5,065 nucleotides of DNA from Candidatus Hermodarchaeota archaeon (GTDB lineage Archaea; Asgardarchaeota; Hermodarchaeia; Hermodarchaeales; Hermodarchaeaceae), in NCBI GenBank assembly GCA_016840185.1, contig JAEOSV010000213.1, forward strand, positions 1 through 5,065, given 5' to 3'. A model generated the notes under the pieces. The model ran no database searches and was not told where the DNA came from. It was given only the letters and a program-made list of their open reading frames with translations. The translations under genes and the position numbers were made by a program. Of this stretch, positions 1 to 5,065 are shown one piece after another. Position 1 is the first letter of the stretch. Each line of letters opens with the position of its first letter.

Positions 1-714
1 TGCGGTAGGTGATGCTCCATAGGGAACATGGGATATTGCATCAACGAGAAAATGAGGAATAGTGATTCGGCTGGGTTCGAAGGTTTCAGACTCCACAACC
101 TCTTCGACGGTCACTAAGACTTTTGCACAAGCTTGGGCGGTGGTTAATGTGAAACTGGTCCATGGTTCATCAAGTAACACGTTTCCTTTCATATCCGCGG
201 AATGGGCGTGGAGTAATAACACATCAGGCCGTAAAGCAGGAACCGTAATGATGGTGTCTTCGGAATCATAAGGAGACGGCATGATTTTGTAGTCTTTTCG
301 AATCGAGAGTAAATCAGATCCCCGGAAATCTGGGATCGGGATGAATGGAATGCCAAACGCGCCAGCACGCAAAGCCATACAAATCGCATAGCCCATACTC
401 TCTTTCACACGAATCGTACCTTTCTCAACGGCTTCACGGAAGCGGCGCATTGTCTCAAATCCATTTTGACTCATAAAGCCCAGGAAGTAAAATTCGAGCT
501 CCGCAACCAATCCCGCTCCGATCAATTGGTCAACAGCTAAACTATTGGGTGCACTTACAACTCGAAGATTTTGGAGCTCTGCTCGAATAATTTCGTGGAC
601 AGCTGCCATTGGCAATCGATTGACTAACAATCCTTCCAGGTAGATGTGGCTTCCATCAGTTATGTTCTGGTGCACCATCTCAGATAACGAAGTGAATTTA
701 CTAGATTCAGTCAT
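1..714 (-). CDS. CoA transferase subunit A (glutaconate CoA-transferase alpha-like), partial
   Basis: This is the N-terminal 238 codons of a family I CoA transferase alpha subunit. The frame is open to the left edge, so the C-terminus (roughly 50-80 residues by comparison with GctA/IpdA-type proteins) is missing. Such enzymes move CoA between an acyl-CoA and a carboxylic acid in the cytoplasm, or in the IpdA branch act on steroid ring intermediates; the catalytic Glu sits on the beta subunit, so this chain does not carry it. Visible family signatures are the N-terminal DGSHIYLEG strand-loop (20-28), LRAGAFGIPFIPI (115-127), VPALRPDVLLLHAHSAD (158-174) with KGNVLL after it, VTVEEVV (201-207) and VDAISHVPYGASPTA (224-238). 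The ATG is preceded by GGAAGGATG, about 5 nt away. It lies 47 nt downstream of the corA-like gene on the same strand. The beta subunit would be expected just beyond the left edge. The substrate cannot be told from this chain, so no symbol is given. Confidence 0.88.
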   Translation of the reverse strand, partial: MTESSKFTSLSEMVHQNITDGSHIYLEGLLVNRLPMAAVHEIIRAELQNLRVVSAPNSLAVDQLIGAGLVAELEFYFLGFMSQNGFETMRRFREAVEKGTIRVKESMGYAICMALRAGAFGIPFIPIPDFRGSDLLSIRKDYKIMPSPYDSEDTIITVPALRPDVLLLHAHSADMKGNVLLDEPWTSFTLTTAQACAKVLVTVEEVVESETFEPSRITIPHFLVDAISHVPYGASPTA

Positions 715-732
715 GATTCATCCTTCCACGTA

Positions 733-750
733 TTTCAACTAATTGTGAAA
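733..750. repeat. short dyad TTTCA-N8-TGAAA between corA-like and CoA-transferase genes
   Basis: The 47-nt spacer contains TTTCA (733-737) and its exact complement TGAAA (746-750), separated by 8 nt. A regulator-binding dyad ahead of the CoA-transferase gene is possible, but arms this short occur by chance. No convincing TATA box or T-run terminator was seen in the spacer, which fits read-through from the corA-like gene. Confidence 0.2.
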
Positions 751-761
751 CAGGGACTCAT

Positions 762-1778
762 TTATTTGGTGTTCTCTTTGGGTTCGGTAATACGAATCCA
801 GCCTTTTCTTATTACCCAAACCAAAGGAATGATTATTGCTGGAATAATAATCAGCAATTGGATTTGCCACGTATACACAGGAATCCCATTGGGCAAATAG
901 AATAGGGGAAATGGCCAAAAGACGTTATACATCCCAAGGATGTTGGCGATAAGCGAAGGAACTGCCACGGTGACTGTTATTGCGGTTAAAATCACAATAA
1001 CCCGATTTAATCGATTGGCGAGTAATATTGAATGTAACGAAACAAGGTCAGTCAGGTTTCGAGCATTTATTTCAATTGCTTGTTGCTGGCGTTCTAGCTC
1101 GGATATGGTAGTGTCGAGTAGTGCTCGAAGCTCATCGGTTAGCTGCATATGTCGCGGTACATGTTGAAGCATCATGTCAACAAAGTGACGTTGGGTTGTA
1201 AGGTGCTGATAGAATTCATTTTGAAGGGACCGAATTCGCTGAATTTCTGCCAGCAACGTGTCGATATTTATATCAGCATAACGGGCTTCGAGTTCCTTAG
1301 TTGCTTGTACAATCTGATCAATGATGAGCGCATTTCGTTCAATGATTTCTTGGACAATACGGACGGCAACTAACGAGGGTGCAACACGTTGACCGATGGA
1401 TACAAGGTTTCGAAGTGTTTCCTCAACTTCAACAATTGCATCAGTTGGGATTGTTTTGGCAATTGTGGCAATTATTTTTTCACCTAATAATATCAACACA
1501 GGTTCTGTATGGTGAACTGGTTCGGCAACCATGGAAGGCATATGAAAGGCAGAATAGTCATAGAACCGGTGATATCTACCCCTTTGTGATTGTTCAATTA
1601 CACGAGAGAGGCTTTTTGCGTCAACTGATAAATACAAGCCAAGCTCGGAATAATCCTCAGGGGTTGGATTTACTGCAGAAATCCAGATGAAGTCAGTTTG
1701 ACGCCAAATGCTTTGAAAGTCCTCACCCTTCGCTAGTTTGTGAAACTCATCTTTTTGAGTAAAGTACACTTGAATCAT
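762..1778 (-). CDS. corA: CorA-family divalent cation transporter with altered GMN motif
   Basis: A 338-residue membrane protein with CorA (2-TM-GxN) architecture. Family members form pentameric channels that take up Mg2+ (also Co2+/Ni2+, or Zn2+ in ZntB). Residues 1-110 form the cytoplasmic alpha/beta domain, with the typical strand pair at 94-106 (VLILLGEKIIATI). Residues 115-257 are mostly helical and include the long stalk ending NLTDLVSLHSILLANRLNRV (241-260). TM1 is about 258-281, TM2 about 304-323, then a short basic tail (RKGWIRI). The signature after TM1 reads G282-M283-Y284-N285 instead of the family GMN, and the 17-18 residue outer loop has no acidic residue. Mg2+ transport is therefore inferred from the fold, not from an intact filter. 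The start is supported by GGAGG (1791-1795) 12 nt upstream; the ORF ends TAA. It sits 91 nt downstream of the coiled-coil gene and may be co-transcribed with the CoA-transferase gene that follows. Confidence 0.88.
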   Translation of the reverse strand: MIQVYFTQKDEFHKLAKGEDFQSIWRQTDFIWISAVNPTPEDYSELGLYLSVDAKSLSRVIEQSQRGRYHRFYDYSAFHMPSMVAEPVHHTEPVLILLGEKIIATIAKTIPTDAIVEVEETLRNLVSIGQRVAPSLVAVRIVQEIIERNALIIDQIVQATKELEARYADINIDTLLAEIQRIRSLQNEFYQHLTTQRHFVDMMLQHVPRHMQLTDELRALLDTTISELERQQQAIEINARNLTDLVSLHSILLANRLNRVIVILTAITVTVAVPSLIANILGMYNVFWPFPLFYLPNGIPVYTWQIQLLIIIPAIIIPLVWVIRKGWIRITEPKENTK

Positions 1779-1790
1779 TTGACTCTCAAA

Positions 1791-1814
1791 CCTCCATGGA
1801 AAATGGGTTGGAGG
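1791..1814 (-). promoter_or_regulatory. possible hairpin covering the corA-like Shine-Dalgarno
   Basis: On the minus strand CCTCCA (complement of 1809-1814) can pair perfectly over 6 bp with TGGAGG (complement of 1791-1796), leaving a 12-nt loop. The right arm contains the GGAGG ribosome-binding site of the corA-like gene. If this part is transcribed, the pairing would hide the site. A second pyrimidine run (CCCCCTCC, complement of 1834-1841) slightly further upstream could also pair with it. This is read directly from the bases; regulatory use is inference. Confidence 0.3.
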
Positions 1815-1840
1815 ACTGATTCATGTTATTGTAGGAGGGG

Positions 1841-1850
1841 GTATTAAAAG
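1841..1850 (-). promoter_or_regulatory. possible TATA box for the corA-like gene
   Basis: The minus strand reads CTTTTAATAC here, an archaeal box A-like element. Transcription starting about 25 nt downstream would give a leader of about 40 nt that includes the SD hairpin at 1791-1814. It overlaps the T-tracts at the end of the coiled-coil gene, so the same bases could instead act only as a terminator. Confidence 0.25.
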
Positions 1851-1859
1851 ATTGAAAAA
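1846..1859 (-). terminator. T-rich gene end after the coiled-coil gene
   Basis: Shortly after the TAA of the coiled-coil gene the minus strand carries TTTTT (1855-1859) and TTTT (1846-1849) with no stem-loop. Oligo-T tracts right after a stop are the usual archaeal termination signal. The tracts are short, so the call is tentative. Confidence 0.3.
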
Positions 1860-1869
1860 GTGTCTCATC

Positions 1870-2961
1870 TTATTTCTTTCGACGTGAAAGTGTAACCATC
1901 TCGCCCTTCATTTCCAAGAGTCCGGCTCGGACAAGTTCTTGAACACGACGTCGGGCTTCATAAACTCCGACACCCAGAATCTTACTCAGTTCTTCCAAGG
2001 TGCGTTGGCCGGTTTCACGCACCAACATGTAAATACGGTATTTTGGATCCTTTTCGAGTGCTTTCTTCAATTGCTCAAGCTCGACCTCTAAATCATTGAC
2101 ACGCCGGCGCAACACGGTTGTATCTTGAACAGCTTCACGTTGGACAATACCTACCGTCCGAAGTTGCGAAACTTCTTCCTGGGCGTCTTCCGCTATATCC
2201 TTTTTCACAAGAATGTCTTTTTGAAGTGCAACTAATTCATCATCACGCTTTTTGATGACTTCACGTAATTTGCCAATTTGCTCTGCCATTGCCTCGAGCT
2301 GAGTTAGCAGATGCTCTTCCCTTTCTTTTGCTGTCTTTTCTAGAGCTTTGTAATCTTTTTCCAGTTTTGTGACCTTTTGTTTGGTTTCCGTGAGGTTTCC
2401 TTTTGCTTCTTTGAGTTTCTTTGTTTTTTCCTTCTCACTTTTCTTGAGCTTATCTAAGTCGGCTTTTAATTCTGTAATTTGTTCTTGTCTTTCGGCATTG
2501 TCTGTATTCGCTTGGTCAAGTTGCTTTGTGAGACTAGAAATTTGCTCGGTGAGGGCGGTTTTCTTGGTGTTGATTTCATCAATCTGGCTAAGGAGATCGG
2601 CGATCTTTGTTGAAATCTCTTGGTTTTCTCGCTTTGCCTTTTCAATCTCTGATTTTAGTGACTCAATTTCATCTTGCAATTGGGTTGCTTCCTCGGCTTC
2701 TTCGGAAATCTCTTCACTCGACTCTTCAATCTCTTCAGGTTCCGGTTGTGAGATTATTTCTTCTGATGGAATATCTGGTGAATCTTCATTTGGTTCAGTT
2801 ACGGCTTCTTCAAATAGTTCTTCCATAGGCTCGTCATTAGTGTCGGTTTCTGGTTCTTCAGCTGATTCTTCTATGGATTCCTCTGTTTCATCCCCCGGTT
2901 TTCGGTATCTCCACTTCTTATCAGATTCATCGGGTGCGTCCTCAGGCAGCTCAATTGGCAT
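1870..2961 (-). CDS. acidic coiled-coil protein with C-terminal winged helix, unknown function
   Basis: A 363-residue soluble protein that I do not recognise as a named family. Residues 1-21 are mixed (KKWRYRK at 15-21). Residues 22-102 are extremely acidic: 36 Asp/Glu and no Lys, Arg or His, with Pro/Ser/Thr spacing, so probably disordered. About 92-303 is a long heptad-rich coiled coil with a Lys-rich middle (about 167-215). Residues 305-363 look like a winged helix-turn-helix: helix PKYRIYMLVRETG, helix RTLEELSKILG, recognition-type helix YEARRRVQELVRAGL, wing LEMKGEMVTL, then a basic end SRRKK. No signal peptide or membrane segment is present. The frame is open 25 codons further upstream (to 3036), but the ATG at 2961 is preferred: AAAGGGGA lies 7 nt before it, whereas the longer start would run back through the presumed promoter. 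DNA-binding or a scaffold/tether role is inference from the domain plan. It is transcribed separately from glyA, judging by the terminator at 3004-3038. Confidence 0.8.
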   Translation of the reverse strand: MPIELPEDAPDESDKKWRYRKPGDETEESIEESAEEPETDTNDEPMEELFEEAVTEPNEDSPDIPSEEIISQPEPEEIEESSEEISEEAEEATQLQDEIESLKSEIEKAKRENQEISTKIADLLSQIDEINTKKTALTEQISSLTKQLDQANTDNAERQEQITELKADLDKLKKSEKEKTKKLKEAKGNLTETKQKVTKLEKDYKALEKTAKEREEHLLTQLEAMAEQIGKLREVIKKRDDELVALQKDILVKKDIAEDAQEEVSQLRTVGIVQREAVQDTTVLRRRVNDLEVELEQLKKALEKDPKYRIYMLVRETGQRTLEELSKILGVGVYEARRRVQELVRAGLLEMKGEMVTLSRRKK

Positions 2962-2966
2962 AACAA

Positions 2967-2976
2967 TTCCCCTTTC
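2967..2976 (-). promoter_or_regulatory. ribosome-binding site fixing the coiled-coil gene start
   Basis: The minus strand reads GAAAGGGGAA, with GGGG 7 nt before the ATG at 2961. It is the reason for choosing this start over the in-frame ATG at 3036, which has no comparable site and would place 25 extra residues over the TATA-like and T-run sequences. Confidence 0.55.
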
Positions 2977-2994
2977 AGTACTAGACAAGTAATT

Positions 2995-3003
2995 CGAATA
3001 TGC
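2995..3003 (-). promoter_or_regulatory. possible TATA box for the coiled-coil gene
   Basis: The minus strand reads GCATATTCG directly after the T6 run. A start about 25 nt downstream would fall near 2973, at the SD, giving a leader of only about 12 nt. The same spacing is seen for the glyA-like gene, which supports the reading. It overlaps the palindrome ATTCGAAT (2992-2999). Confidence 0.35.
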
Positions 3004-3038
3004 AAAAAACTTTGTGGCGGTCTCTTTCCAGAGCAAAG
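3004..3038 (-). terminator. hairpin plus T6 terminator downstream of the glyA-like gene
   Basis: On the minus strand, about 45 nt after the glyA-like stop, CTTTG-CTCT, a GGAA tetraloop (GNRA type), AGAG, a 7-nt bulge and CAAAG form a stem of 4+5 bp, followed immediately by TTTTTT (3004-3009). This resembles an intrinsic terminator; in archaea the T-run would be the main signal. The one-sided 7-nt bulge weakens the stem. Confidence 0.45.
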
Positions 3039-3083
3039 AATCTCGCGTATCACAAAACCGACCCTCTTCTCTGTTCTTTGCCT

Positions 3084-4271
3084 TTAATTTTCAAAGCAAT
3101 AGGCTACAGCCTGGAATTGTTGCGTGAGGGCGTGTACTTCCCTTTTAACTTTCATTGGATCGTCACCCTTGAGACTTTTTGCGATTAGTTGAGCAATAAG
3201 TTGCATTTGCTCGCTTTTCATCCCCCGACGAGTAACCTCTTGGGTACCTAAACGCACACCTGCATCCGCGATTATGTCCGCCGCTTCTAGCTGGGAACAC
3301 ATCTCTTGGCCTTGCTCGAAGTTCTCGGTTTGTAATAGAACCTGATGTGATGTCGTATATCCCCAATCCGCTCCAACAACAGAGATGTTCTCTTCTGTCA
3401 AGGCTCGGGCTAGTTGCTGCGAATTTTCAATAACTTGTTTTGCATAATCGTTTCCAAAGGCTAGTAATTCTGCCAGTGCAATCGCTAGGGCTGCTACTCG
3501 ATGATGGTGATAGTTGTCAACTAGTACAGGATTGGGACGTAAGGTTAAATCAATTTGTTCAGCAAGCTCAGTATCATTCTTAACTAGAATAATTCCTCCT
3601 TGAGGACCAAAGAACGTTTTATGAGTGCTCCCCAGCATGACTTGTGCACCCTGTTTGAAAGGGTTCTGGAATTGCCCACCAGCAATTAAACCCAAAACAT
3701 GAGATCCATCGTAAACAAGGGTGGTTCCGACATTCTGACTAATCTTCGCGAGCTCAGCCACAGGATGCGGTTTCAAGAAGATACTTGCTCCTAAAATAAC
3801 TAACCGTGGTCGGACACGCTCAATCAAAGCAATAGCCTTTGGCACATCCATCGAATATTGATCAGACAAGTATGGTAGATAGTGAACATCGAGGGGAAAT
3901 CGTGCTTGTAAGTTCAAGGGATACCCGCCGTTTTCAATAGAGGAAATTACGATTGGGTCATTCGGTTGGCACAATCCCATAATTACGGCCATGAGTGAAA
4001 GATGTCCCGATAAGGGGCGGACATTAGCGTATTCAACATGGAAGAGTTTCTTTGCTGCCTCTATTGCCAGCTCCTCAATCTTTACTGAATATTTTTGTCC
4101 ACCATACCAGGGTTCATCCCACGCATAGCGGTGGCCAAAATCCGAGCCAAGCATTGTACGAACCTGGGGGCTAGTCAGATTTTCTGAAGGAATTAAATTC
4201 AAACATTTCTGTCGCCATTGCTCGTGTTTACGCACAGTTGCTTGGATATTTTGGGCAAATTCTGCACACAT
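3084..4271 (-). CDS. glyA: serine/glycine hydroxymethyltransferase-like PLP enzyme, divergent
   Basis: A 395-residue fold-type I PLP enzyme of the SHMT family. Canonical members interconvert serine and glycine using tetrahydrofolate or, in many archaea, a methanopterin. Conserved parts: IPSEN (27-31), RPLSGH (85-90), DGSHVLGLIAGG (188-199; Asp188 and His191 contact PLP), STHKTFFGPQGG (215-226; Lys218 forms the Schiff base) and GVRLGTQEVTRRGM (338-351; Arg340 for the substrate carboxylate). The middle and C-terminus resemble the Methanocaldococcus enzyme closely. Oddities: the segment YAEG.PGKR.Y.GG is shortened to YAWDEPWYGG (49-58), removing the usual catalytic Glu (Glu57 in E. coli); the PLP-stacking His of GGH is Tyr117 (GGY); and the folate-contact loop before GxRLGT is deleted (ADIIADAGVRLGT). 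It is also shorter than the usual 415-430 residues. It may be a folate-independent aldolase or transaldolase. The start has GGAG 10 nt upstream. It diverges from the MFS gene. Confidence 0.9.
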   Translation of the reverse strand: MCAEFAQNIQATVRKHEQWRQKCLNLIPSENLTSPQVRTMLGSDFGHRYAWDEPWYGGQKYSVKIEELAIEAAKKLFHVEYANVRPLSGHLSLMAVIMGLCQPNDPIVISSIENGGYPLNLQARFPLDVHYLPYLSDQYSMDVPKAIALIERVRPRLVILGASIFLKPHPVAELAKISQNVGTTLVYDGSHVLGLIAGGQFQNPFKQGAQVMLGSTHKTFFGPQGGIILVKNDTELAEQIDLTLRPNPVLVDNYHHHRVAALAIALAELLAFGNDYAKQVIENSQQLARALTEENISVVGADWGYTTSHQVLLQTENFEQGQEMCSQLEAADIIADAGVRLGTQEVTRRGMKSEQMQLIAQLIAKSLKGDDPMKVKREVHALTQQFQAVAYCFEN

Positions 4272-4308
4272 TGTTGGTTAGCTCCTTTCGAAGTTATTTG
4301 GGATTCAG

Positions 4309-4315
4309 GTATAAC
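4309..4315 (-). promoter_or_regulatory. possible TATA box for the glyA-like gene
   Basis: The minus strand reads GTTATAC centred near 4312. A start about 26 nt downstream would fall around 4286, at AAGGAG, leaving a leader of about 15 nt before the ATG at 4271. The plus strand reads GTATAAC, so the element could also serve the divergent MFS gene with a leader of about 55 nt. Confidence 0.35.
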
Positions 4316-4320
4316 ACGCA

Positions 4321-4383
4321 TTAGAATGATGTTGTTGAAGAAGCTTTTTCAACAGTTGCACCTGAAGGCTTCTCTCATTCTAA
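4321..4383. repeat. nested inverted repeats in the glyA/MFS divergent spacer
   Basis: TTAGAATGA (4321-4329) and TCATTCTAA (4375-4383) are exact 9-bp inverted repeats. Between them lies TGTTGAAGAAGCTTTTTCAACA (4333-4354 overall), a 22-nt palindrome broken by one G-T pair. A further pairing, AGAAGC (4339-4344) with GCTTCT (4368-4373), competes with the inner palindrome. The outer arm ends 9 nt before the MFS ATG. The element could be an operator pair for the divergent genes or a folded leader on the MFS transcript. No coding sequence is seen here. Confidence 0.5.
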
Positions 4384-4392
4384 GCTTAGGCG

Positions 4393-5065
4393 ATGATTTT
4401 GACTGACGACCAACCCCCCCAAGAGGAGTCTTTGAACCAGCAACCCGTACGAGTTGCTACACTTTGGTCGTCTTGGCAAGTCGGTGCTAACCTTCTATGG
4501 GCTTACACCGGCGCACTAGCTGTAGATTTAGGTGCAAGTGGAATTCAACAAAGCACCGTGACCGGTGTCCAAACCCTTGGGAACGCTTCGATGCAATGGG
4601 CTTGGGGAAGCTTGGCTGATCGATTTGGGCGGCGTCCATTCCTTTTCCTTGGGTTACTGGCCATTGGTATGACGGCTGCCCTGGTTCCTTTTGCACAAAA
4701 TGCCTGGCAACTCATTTTACTTTTACTTGTTCCAACCATAATTGGAAGCGCCGCGATTCCTGCTTGGAACGGATTACTCGGTGATATTACCACCATGAAA
4801 GGTCGCGGAAGGTTTGTCGGAATAATAACAGCGATAGGCACAATCGCATCCGCAATTGCCCTAGTTATCGTAGGTTTTATGGCGGTTTCCTTCGGGTTGA
4901 CTGGTCTCGCTCAATATCAAGTTCCGATGTATACCGCTGCCATCTCGATGGCCATCGCCGTCATCTGTGTTCTTGTCCTCACCGAAACAGTCCGACCCTC
5001 CAAACGACGAGTGTTCGAAATTCGTCAATCCATCAAGGGAACGCCCCAATTCATCCGGTTCTTAA
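4393..5065 (+). CDS. major facilitator superfamily transporter, N-terminal part
   Basis: The first 224 codons (plus one base) of an MFS secondary transporter; the frame is open to the right edge. Residues 1-20 are a polar cytoplasmic tail. TM1 is about 23-45, TM2 about 54-71, then the MFS motif A loop GSLADRFGRRP (72-82). TM3 (about 83-101), TM4 (about 105-128), TM5 (about 141-165) and TM6 (about 178-197) complete the first six-helix half; RPSKRR (201-206) begins the basic central loop. The PAWNGLLGDITT...GRGRFVG stretch (123-143) is the typical TM4-TM5 loop. The substrate cannot be predicted from this half. ATG 4393 is the first start after an in-frame TAG at 4387. It lacks a clear Shine-Dalgarno: only GAGGAG at 4424-4429 is seen, inside the gene and too close to a TTG to be used confidently. 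It is divergent from the glyA-like gene and may share its regulation. Confidence 0.85.
   Translation, partial: MILTDDQPPQEESLNQQPVRVATLWSSWQVGANLLWAYTGALAVDLGASGIQQSTVTGVQTLGNASMQWAWGSLADRFGRRPFLFLGLLAIGMTAALVPFAQNAWQLILLLLVPTIIGSAAIPAWNGLLGDITTMKGRGRFVGIITAIGTIASAIALVIVGFMAVSFGLTGLAQYQVPMYTAAISMAIAVICVLVLTETVRPSKRRVFEIRQSIKGTPQFIRFL

Noticed and set aside
189..389. A 66-codon minus-strand frame, and a 69-codon plus-strand frame at 62-271
   Set aside because: Both lie inside the CoA-transferase alpha subunit, whose frame shows strong family motifs throughout. They were listed as ORFs only because the true gene is cut by the window edge.
940..1690. Three plus-strand open frames opposite the corA-like gene
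   Set aside because: They overlap a clearly conserved gene on the other strand, overlap or abut one another and have no recognisable domains.
2700..2900. Repetitive CTTC/TTC-rich stretch that could look like a tandem repeat
   Set aside because: It is the coding effect of Glu-rich sequence (GAA/GAG) on the minus strand; no fixed repeat unit was found.
2369..2992. A 207-codon plus-strand open frame rich in Ser and Phe, antisense to the coiled-coil gene
   Set aside because: Its Ser/Phe-rich composition is the mirror of GAA/GAG/AAG-rich codons on the other strand. It has no domain, no ribosome-binding site and begins inside the coiled-coil region.
2962..3036. A 25-residue N-terminal extension of the coiled-coil protein (ATG at 3036)
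   Set aside because: It has no ribosome-binding site and would translate across the T6 run and TATA-like box. The ATG at 2961 has a well-spaced AAAGGGGA.
4487..5049. Three minus-strand frames opposite the MFS gene
   Set aside because: The plus-strand frame gives six membrane segments and motif A. The minus frames are low-quality shadows with no start signal or domain.

Overview
The window looks like a piece of an archaeal chromosome of moderate GC content. The evidence is a glycine hydroxymethyltransferase homologue that closely resembles the Methanocaldococcus-type enzyme (STHKTFFGPQGG, GVRLGTQEVTRRGM), TATA-like boxes about 25-40 nt upstream of several starts, very short leaders in which the Shine-Dalgarno lies almost at the expected transcript start, and T-rich gene ends. 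The long acidic/coiled-coil protein ending in a winged helix would suit an Asgard or other little-studied lineage, but the sequence alone does not fix the phylum. No tRNA, rRNA, CRISPR array or insertion sequence was seen.

Layout. Four genes lie on the minus strand and one on the plus strand. From the right: an MFS transporter (plus, cut by the right edge) diverges from a glyA-like gene (minus) across a 121-nt spacer that holds a TATA-like box and nested inverted repeats. Continuing leftward on the minus strand come a 363-residue acidic coiled-coil protein with a C-terminal winged helix, a CorA-family cation channel, and the alpha subunit of a family I (glutaconate/3-oxoacid type) CoA transferase, cut by the left edge. 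Gaps between the minus-strand genes are 122, 91 and 47 nt. The first gap contains a good hairpin-plus-T6 terminator followed by a new TATA-like box. The second has T-tracts and a possible promoter. The third shows no clear promoter, so corA and the CoA-transferase gene may be co-transcribed.

The genes do not form one obvious pathway. The points most worth attention are: (1) the glyA-like enzyme keeps the PLP core but has lost or changed several positions that canonical SHMT uses for folate and catalysis; (2) the CorA homologue reads GMYN where the family signature is GMN, with no acidic residue in the outer loop; (3) the coiled-coil/winged-helix protein has an 81-residue segment with no basic residue and no recognised family; (4) the glyA/MFS spacer contains a 9-bp perfect inverted repeat enclosing a 22-nt near-palindrome.
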